Shown here one piece after another: positions 11,601-21,747 of a stretch of 24,958 bases of DNA (position 1 is its first letter; every line of letters begins with the position of its first letter). The DNA lies in NCBI GenBank assembly GCA_019648995.1, contig BLXT01002484.1:551361-576318 (forward strand), written 5' to 3'. Below the pieces are notes generated by a model. It searched no databases. It worked only from the letters and a program-made list of their open reading frames with translations, and was not told the DNA's origin. Source of the DNA: Plakobranchus ocellatus (taxonomy: Eukaryota; Mollusca; Gastropoda; Plakobranchidae). The position numbers and the translations under genes are program-made.

Positions 11601-14600
11601 TGATATAACAAGTATACAAAAGAAAAGAGCACCACAAAAACAACTATAGCAATACAAATATACCATACTATCAAAAAACTAATTTGGAACTTCTTACTTT
11701 TTTGGGGGGGGCCCACAGCTTGAGGTAACACAACTGCACTCAGATCAACCATTTAGCAATTTTGCAGTTGTGGAACTACATGTTACAAATGAAAATGACA
11801 ACTTTCCTTACTTTGAGAAGTCATCATATGAGGCCAACATTCCTGAGAACAGTACCCTTGATACTTTAGTCACAACCGTCCAGGTAATAATTTTTAGAAT
11901 TTAAATGGTTTGTTTTATTTCAAAAAATTATTTATCATTTTGATATATAAAATTAACTATGAAATCCAATCAGTCAATCCCTCATTTTTGGCAATGTAAT
12001 CAGTTGTATCACTTATAGAAAAAAGATATCCGTTTGCCATGATAACTGTGGCTTTTTGTATTATTGAATGGCTAAGTGAAACACAGCATGCACAAGAATG
12101 GTTACACTGAAAACTAACTAATCCAAAGCGTTTTTACTTTTAAGTTGGATACAGAAATTTCTTTTCAAGTTCATTTCCCACTGACACATTTGATTTAAAA
12201 ACAACTTTTAATTTTTTTGTCTTTATATAAATGTATCATACATTGATATGGCATTGATATTCTGTTGTATGAGCGCAATGTACATGGATGAAGTTCATCA
12301 TGAAAATTTAGCTCTGGTGTCAATGTCAAGGCCAAGTCCTTAAGCATGGCTTGTTAAATTATTTTTTTTTTAAAGAAATAATTGTCAATGTCTGGCTGGT
12401 GCATTGATATCGCAGTGATATGCCACTGTATCAATGCATGGTGTGTTTGTAATATGTTTTCATACCTAAAAATATTTCTGGCAACACAAGCAAGAAAAAA
12501 AAAAAAATTGGGACAATATGCCCTCCCTACCTTAGAGGGGAAACATCCTAAGCCATGAATCTTTGAATTCACTACCTGTTGTGGATGATGTATATGATCA
12601 ATAACAAAACATTGCATCTTGAGTGTAATTTTTTTTCTTCTGAAACATGGTATAATGGGATTGAAATTTCTTAGTGTTGTATGAACATAATTTGGTAAAA
12701 TAAGATATGTTAATATAAATCAAGATCTGGTAACAATGCACGTCATTTTTATTGTTATTCTACAATATTTGTATAAATTAAGTAAAAACCTTTCATGCAT
12801 CACCTTAAATAAAAAATTGTATGAAATGGAAATAAATATTTTGCACAGGCCCATGATGATGACAAAGGACATTTTGGACAGCTTTGGTATTCTTTTAAAG
12901 AAAAAAGTAATAAGTGAGTACATACAGACAAAAAGATTATTAAAGGTGTGTTATATTGGAAAACTGTGAGTTCTCATAACATTCATTTTGATTAAAATCT
13001 TTTTGAAAAGTCTTTATCCCCTTTTCTTGACTCATTAATACTTGTATTTATACTCAGTCTCAAACAAAAAATTTTCTTGAAACTTGATTTTTCTGCATAC
13101 AGATAAAGAGATAGAAATTACATGGCTGCTGTACATTTTCTTTACAAATGTATTGAAATCAATATATAATATTTGAGATACACCATAATGCCTTGTTTTT
13201 TACTTCCTCTGACAAGTTATTACAGAATGAATTCATGATGTTTCTAATGGCAGGTTTACCATTGATGCAGAAACAGGGCAAGTGTATTTCACTGCAGGCT
13301 CATTGGACTTTGAGTCAGACCAAAGAACCTACAGTTTGGCAGTTTCAGCCACTGATGGTGGCAACTTAACAACAAGTACCCAGCTAGTTCTCACAGTGAC
13401 AGACATCAATGATAATATTCCTGAGTTCCTTGCATCCACAGAGAATGAAAGATATATACAGGAAGGGCAACAATTTTTCAATCCAAGCCTCATTGTTCAA
13501 GTAAATTATCCATTCACTTGTTTTTCTGAATAGTTATCTAGTTAAAACGATTTTGTTCTGTAAAATTGTCAATATGAACTGAAAAAAAAAGGGACAACAA
13601 AAAATACAATCTTTTTCCTCCATAAAGGTAGTGGAATTCTGCTCTAAAAATTAGATCAGAGACTGCTAAAGGGAAATTGTTTATGAATTCATAAATCCAT
13701 ATCATCATGACCATTGAACTATCACTCAAAATAATTATTCTAGCAAATCGATAAGAGAAAAGCTTGTAGAAGATCTATGGAGGTTCCTTGGTAAATGCAA
13801 AAAGAAATTTAAGCAAGACAAAAGTCTTTTTCCCAATAAATCAAAATTGAACCTGATATCATTTGGCAAAAGAAATATTTCACTCCCATTTTTTAATTGA
13901 CTACAAATGAAGCAGAAAGGTGCATTTTCAATATCACTGAATTTTAGTTTATGTTTTATATTTTTAGTTTTATCTTTATCAACTGTGAAGTACATACATC
14001 AAGAATTTTAAAATATTTTGGGTTTTTTTAGTATTGAAATCTATTTTACTTTGAGACTATATATCAACTTTGTTGGCCTATCTTGATTTTTTTGGACAGG
14101 CTAGATAATGAAATTTTGCTCATTAAAGCAGAAATTCTTACCTTCTTAATAGGTTACAAATTCATTTATGAGTTAACAAAGAAGTACTTATGATTATGAA
14201 TAAAGAACAATCACTCAAATTGTAGATGTTGATTTCTACATGAAAAAAAAAAAACAACTTTTGCTCATAAAAACTATGAATCATTCAAAAAACAATCAGA
14301 AAATGCTGTTTTTCCTTCCTGCATATCAGGTAATTGTTTTATTCATATCAATACTGTAATTGCTCTTGCCATATATTTTTCTTAGAGGTTTGATAGCTAC
14401 CATGCATTTTTGTGTATTCCATTCTTCAGTTTTCTTTCTTGAGAGTTAAATTTTCATCTTTTGCAGGCAAGGGACATGGATGCTTTTGGCAGCAAGAACA
14501 GTAAAATCGTTTATAGCATTAGTGATGCAAATGACTCTTTAAAAAGACATTTTTTAATAAATAATGAAACAGGAGAAATTGGCCTAAGTATGCCATTTAA

Positions 14601-17600
14601 TTTTGAAACCATGGATAAAGATCTTGATGGACTTGTGTCATTTATTGTTGTTGCTACTGACATGGGAGAGCCTGCTCAATCTGCAAGCATTAACATATCT
14701 GTAATTGTAACAGATGTTAATGATGAAAGTCCAGAGTTTATGAACACATCCTACTTTATCTCTGTTTCTGAGAATACTCCAAAAGGTAATTGATATGCAT
14801 ATTTTTGTTCTATTAGCTTGGACAGAGCAAAATGTTTAAGCCCAATTGACAATTCAAATGTCCCAAAAATTTGCATCCACCTTTTCCTACTCATTAACGA
14901 TCTCAGTTTGGTTCATTTATATCCTGTAAATTCTCAACAGTATAAAAAAAAAACAAACATGTTTTAGTTAGCAATTGTTCAGCATCCACAATTATGTAAA
15001 AGAATTGATTGCACAAAACCTTTTTAAACCCTATCTTTCTTGCCTTTAGGGCCTAAAGCGCAAAGTGATTTTATGTATACTATGTGTTGTTCGATTTGTT
15101 CTATTTTTTCAGTTTGAGTTGGTGGTTGTATTGTTTTACTATAATTATTTTTTTCCCTTCAACCACTATTGCATCTTCAAGGTCCTTAAACTTTTACATA
15201 CTCTTTTTATCTCTTGTTTTTAATATGACTGTACTTTTCAAGATTGATTTGACTACTCTATTGCAATTCTTTGCTTATTTGTATGATTAAATTAGTAGGA
15301 ACAGTTGCATATCTTACATATTAAATTTTCTGAAACTGTTTGATATTGTGTATGATTAATTAAGTAGGAACAGGTGCATATCTTAGGTATTAAATCTTCG
15401 GAAACTGTTTGATATTTTCTTTTTATACACTGGAATTAATAAATTAATTATATTTTTTTAAACTAAAACAATGCACTTTGTTTTGATAATTGTTTAATGT
15501 GAATTTTTGCTGCAACTGAGAATATTCAGACGAATCTTCAGTTACAAGTGTTGTCATCATTCATCTAATTTTGTTTATTTGTCAAGCTTTTAAGTCTTTG
15601 AAAGAAAATGTATTTTTTAAATCTCAACTTCCTCTTCTCTCATTCTTACAGTTTTTTCCTAAGTGTTTAATTAGTTTGTCTCCTATCTTCTCAGACTCTT
15701 ATCTTCTATCAGTACATGCCATTGATGGTGATGCAACAGGTAAAAACAACAGGGTTACTTACAGCTTGGACTCTGCCAGTGAGGGGACTTTTGAGATAGA
15801 CCCTGATTCAGGTGCTGTGAAAATCATAAAAATTTTGGACAGAGAAAAGATAAAAAGTTACAATATCACCATCACTGCCAGGGATAATGGCCAGCCTACT
15901 AACATGAACACTGCAATGGTCATGGTAGAGGTTGTTGACGTAAACGATACACCTCCACAATTTTTAGAGGTAACGTTTTTTTTTTTAAATTCCATGGAGA
16001 TATTCATACTAAGGAGAATGAAATAATGTTAAGATTTATTACATTTCTGTTTTGCTTTTTTCAGGCAATAAGTATTCTTAAATCAAATACTTCTCTTTTA
16101 GATACAACCTGTATTCATTGAGAAATGCCCATTTTTTCCTGGAATGCCCATATAATAATAGTAATCATTTTAACTTAAGTATGTATTGTATTGTACAACA
16201 AAATGCCAGGCTACGATATTAATCCTTTCAACAGCATTCATAAAAACTTTAAATTGAATTTCCAATGGTCATAATGTGTTTCATAGATTAATATTTGTTA
16301 AGTTATTTTGGCTGGAAAATGTTAATATGTTTAGTAAATGAATAAAATTATCATAACTCAACAAATCTGTTTTTTTTCCATGTAGGTTAGTTTAACCTTT
16401 ACACCTCTTCCCTAACATATCTTTCATTTTCAATTCACTCTCTCATTAAAGAATTCAATGACGCTGTTACTGAAAGAGGGCTGGGATGCACCATTAGTCA
16501 ACTATTCAGCATATGACCAAGATCTCAACTACTCCTTAGAGTACTCTATTGTTTGGGAAGAATCATCAGGAGTGAATGGAGCTGGCAATTACATGCAAGG
16601 AACTGAGCTCAATGTCAGTGGTATTTTTGACAAGTCATTGTCAGTTTCATTGGGTTGCATCATAGGCTCTCTCACTAAAGTTCTCTGCATGCAAAACTTG
16701 GCCTTAGTTTTCATTTTCATTTGCATAGTCGTATTGGACAATCAGACACAATTTTGATTACATATTTATGTCCTGCTTTTCCATTATTTATAGGTATGTC
16801 ATTGTTTTCTTACCTGAGTCCTTGTTCTTGAGTTGTGTCCTTAAAATATGATAAAACCTGACTAATATTATCTTATATTATATTTTTGACCAATCATTTT
16901 AATAACAAAGGGAAAAAATCTACTAAGTCCTTTGCTGAAAGAGCAAAACTAAAAGTGCTTCTTTTCTGTTAAAAAGATCACTATCTTTTATATGGCAGCA
17001 AGCACTTGCCTAACAATTTTTTTTTTTTTTTTTTAACCATTTAAATGCTTTGTGTAAGATTTGTTTTGGATCAGGCTCACTGTGATAAGCATTTATTTTC
17101 AAAAAGTCAAAAGAAATTTAAAAAAAAGAAAAGAAAAAAAAAAACCAACAAAAAAACCCAACCTCCCCCAGCCCTCCCCCCCAAAACAAACATTTTAAAG
17201 GGAAGCTAAAACATTAACAATGTGTTCATTATGCTTTAAATTAAGCCATGCTCAATCTGTACTTTATTTCTCTTTTCCGAAATATTCTTATAGAATCATT
17301 TCAATGCATTTTACCTGTTTTTAAATTTTGCTACTTTGTTTTGAATCTAGCCCTATATAGGAATTGACTCTAGCACTGGCCAAGTAAGTCCAAAAAGGCA
17401 GCTTGACAGAGAACAAGTTCAACAGTTCCAACTAACTCTTGCAGTCAAAGACAAGCTAGCAACATCAGGTGACCTACAAGTGGACACAGGTTGGTGCTAA
17501 ATTTGAAAATCTGTTTTAAGTCATGCAATTAAATGTAGATTTGAATAATGTTTAGAAACAAAGTTGTACAAGGATAGTTTATTGACACTTTTTATGTGAT

Positions 17601-20600
17601 AATTCATGATAATAGTTTTAAAAGTATCCTGCCACCCTCAAAATCTGAAGAATATTTGGATAAGACAAACATTAAGGTAAGTGATGATGAAAAGAAACAT
17701 TATAATCAAGTTTTGTGAGGCACTTCCCATTTTTATCTTGTATGGTAGTGTTGGTAGGCCATGCCTTGTCAAGTGGTCTAATCTTGTAGGGCTGCCATTC
17801 TTTCTTCCTGTTGTTCTTCTTTAGGTCATCATCTCTTTCTTGGCACTATGCTTTGTAATCAAAATCATTACTTTCTTAATTTGTTGGCTCACATCTCATA
17901 CAGCTTTTCTCCTTCTATTGTAAATGCATCTTTTTTTCAACTCGCATCATTTATTACATAAGTAAAAGCTGTCAAGTGTATCTCAAGGCTGTTTTTGATA
18001 TCTATAGTTGCCCATCTGTCCATGGAAATACTCAATAATTTATATACCGCTACTTTCGAAATCTTATTCAATATGAGGAATATTTTCAACATAGATGAAG
18101 CAATAAAAAGGAGATGTCAATAAGGATAATGCAAAAAAAAAAAAGTTTCTTATTCAAAGCTGTCCCGATGAAAATAAAATCAAAAGATTGGCAATTTAGA
18201 GTCTATTTAATAACAAGTAGATCTATTATTTCCCAGAGTATATTTTTTAAAAAATTGTAGAGGAAATTGGGCAAAGGCAGAATTTACTTTACTTTAAAGA
18301 ATCCCTTTTATCCTGTGAACAGCAAAGTAAAAAAAAAATCGCCTGTCCTTTCATAAGCAAGCTCCTTTAGATTGATCATGAAGAATATTCATGAATATCA
18401 ATAAATATAGATTACTTTTGCACAGAGAGAATTGGACCAGAGAATGTAATTGTCACTATCAGTATTCCGGATCAGTTTAGCCTCAGTATAAAGATTTAAA
18501 TTGAACAGCACTCTATCACGAATGGAGCTCATGTATTTATCTTGTTAAAAACACAATTAAGTCTCAAGGAAAATTATTCACCTGGGGCTAGATCTTAAGA
18601 AAACAGTTAGCTCAATTGTGAGCTTAGTTTACACAGGCATAGTTCTAATTGAGGGAAACTATTTTGTTCAGTTGAGGGCTGAACACTGATCTAGAAGAAT
18701 CTCGAAGCGAAAGATTTTAGTTTTCTCTATTGTCTTAGGTAGATCAGTATTTTACAATTTTAACTTTATTAAAATCTAATATATAAAAGGTCATGTGTAT
18801 GCCTTGTGTGTATCAACGAATTGAATCAGAATATAGTCTTTTTTTTTTTTTTGCTATTGCCATTACAATATATTGTGCCATATCTCGGGTTTCTAGACCA
18901 TCACAAAAATAAAATATAATTTTGCAAGTATCAAAATCCCAAGTCTTGTGATTTAATTCCTTTTCAGGACGTCTTGTGTCATTATTTGAGGATTGGCACC
19001 CTATTTGTGACAGTAATAACAAGTCATAACTTAGTGAAGCCAAAGAGGAAGGCAAAAAGAAAAGAAGTTGGCTATTGAGAAGATCACAATTATGCATATA
19101 CCCTAAAAGTTGAAATATCAAAGGTGTCAAACAAATCAACCAACTCAAGAAACAAAAAGCTGAAGCATATGCCATCCTAATCCTGTGGGCTTTCTCCATG
19201 AAGTTTTAAAAAAGCTTCCGAAAATTTCCAAAAACATAGAAAAAAAAGGGTATGCCATCAACTTACTTGTCTGCTTTGGCAGTTTGAACTAATCCATGGA
19301 GTTAACCAGTTAGTCGAAATAGATGAAAAAAATATCATACTGTGTACTGTAAATGTTAAAGTTTGATGTAGCTGTTTTGTGCATGAGTTATTTTGAAAAT
19401 GTTCAAGAATCAAGTTAGCTGGTTTCTACAAATACAAGTAGTATGCTTGAGCACTGCCATACATTATTGCAGATTTTTTGGCTTCTTCTGTAAAATCAGT
19501 TGTTTGACAGTTAGCAGGCTTGTGATGGATATTATTGATATGTACCCAGGATCAACTGCCTTGGATTTTAAGCTGGGCACCTCATAATGATCATGATATT
19601 GATTTCCAAGTAAAAGCCATACTTCAAAACTATTTTTATTTTTGTTTTCAGTTGCAAAACAGTTTTTTTTTTTCATTTTGTAATCGATTCAGAGATAGAA
19701 GCACTATTTTGTCCTATGCAAAGGCTATTTTCCAATAGCCAACACTATCATTACTCTTGAAATAGAGTGCTACAGAGACTTGAACCTCTTGGACACAGCA
19801 CCGTTCAAAAGAGCAAAATAAGGTTTGAAACCTTTTCCTTTAAAACATGGGGCCTTTGGGGTGCTAATCAGTTACTGAAGGCAAAGGAAAGAGACTTATA
19901 AAAGTAGGCAGTTAAGGATGCTATTCTTTGTGATGAAAAAGCAGCAAATGAGGATGACTGTCGCGGACGGATGTGTAGACGAATAAATTCATAGGAGAAA
20001 TATGCTCAGTAGATGCAAATGACTGTTGTAATTTGTTGGGCCAAGCCGCATTTATTTTACATGTATAATTACATTATAATCACATTCCATTGTTTAGATC
20101 CACTTCAGACTTAGAATATAGAATATAGCTCAGGAACAAATTTTTTGTAAGTCATTACAATTTCTTTAGTCCATGGTAATTACACTATTCTTATATCTGG
20201 TTCTGGTTTCAGTCAGTTCTGGACTGTTCTTAGACGTCTTTTTATTTTTATTGTTTTCCCAGACTGTTCCCTGCAAAGTTCAATAATGAAATTATTTATT
20301 ACTACAACATTTCCACTTGCTCGCATTCTCATTTCTGTACTTATATTTCAAAACTCATTAATCAACATAATTTCTGTTATTGAGCAAAAATACATTTTGT
20401 TAATACTTAAACACTTAAATTTACCATCCACTAATATTCCAAGCATTTTAACAATTAGATTTATAATTCATTTTATGTTTCAACATTTAACATCTTTAAT
20501 ATTTAACTTTTTGTCCATTTAATTTTTCTGATCACTTTGACACAAAGCTCTATGTCGGCAAATATCTGCCAACTAAAATGCATACTCGTTTAATGAAATT

Positions 20601-21609
20601 TATGGCTAGATCATAGCCCATAGGGCTTCTACATAGGCAACATGTCCGAACATAAAAAATATTTTACATACCCGATTACCACCTGCTACTTCTCCACCAA
20701 TATTAATTCAAAGACATTTAGCTATGGCATCAGAAATGCAACTAAAGCTAAAACATTACTGTACCTCCTTCTGAAAATTACCAACTGAGTGCTACTCAAG
20801 GGTGAACTTTGAGTCTGTCACTTTCTTTGCGCTCCCACCTACTTAACTTTGACCTACCTATCAAAATTAAATTTAAATTTTTTAATAAACAACTCACGGT
20901 ATCCTCACAGACAATTGTCTTTTTGTTTTGTTTTTGTTTTTATTTTAAACCTTTGTGCTCTAATGACTTAACCCCAAATGATACACTAACTAAATGGCTA
21001 AGGAGATAAAAGATCATGACAATAATGATGGCAACTATAATGATGTTCCAATAGACATTGAATTCTTATAGAGGCATCAAATTAAAGGAAATGAGATAAC
21101 ACTATTTAATATATATTTGTGAAAATGTTTCATGTTGCTGTTAGCACATATTATCACTTCTAAGTTACGGCAGTCTGCACCATTAAAATAGTCTTATGTC
21201 TAAGAATCAAGGTTAAACAAAAAAGACTAAAATGTTAAAATCATGTCTCCCCCCCACTTTTCACTTTTGAAAAGTCTTAGGTAAAGGATATGGATCAGTT
21301 TCAAAGGTAGACAATTTTTTAAAAACTTCATCTAAGTGTTCCATAAAGGCATAAATAAAAGAGACGAATATATCATACTACTATTCTTATAAAAATGATA
21401 CAAGAAACTACCACTATCTGATCACACTTTTTAAGTTAAGGGAAAGCTTTTTACATTTTATAAGATATGTATCTTAATGTACTAAATATTTTGCTGAAAT
21501 TCAATGTAAAATGCTATTTTCCACAAAAATTTTAATTGTTGAATGGAAAGCCTGCTATAACATCTTCTGTGTTTGAATACATAGAGTTTGTTCTTTATCA
21601 GTTTTGGTG

Positions 21610-21652
<43 letters not shown>

Positions 21653-21669
21653 TAATAATGATAATAGTA

Positions 21670-21747
<78 letters not shown>

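Noticed and set aside
12736-12969. 77-codon open frame overlapping exon F
   Set aside because: Its frame differs from the cadherin frame. Exon F read in phase 0 gives the DxD motif, and this frame has no motif.
18813-19199. 128-codon open frame on the reverse strand
   Set aside because: Low-complexity hydrophobic and Lys-rich ends, a T-run derived poly-Lys tail and no recognisable domain. It lies inside an intron that the flanking exons do not need to be broken.
19765-19800. Reverse-strand ggttcaagtctc resembling a pol III B box
   Set aside because: No A box at a suitable distance and no pairing stems, so it is not called.
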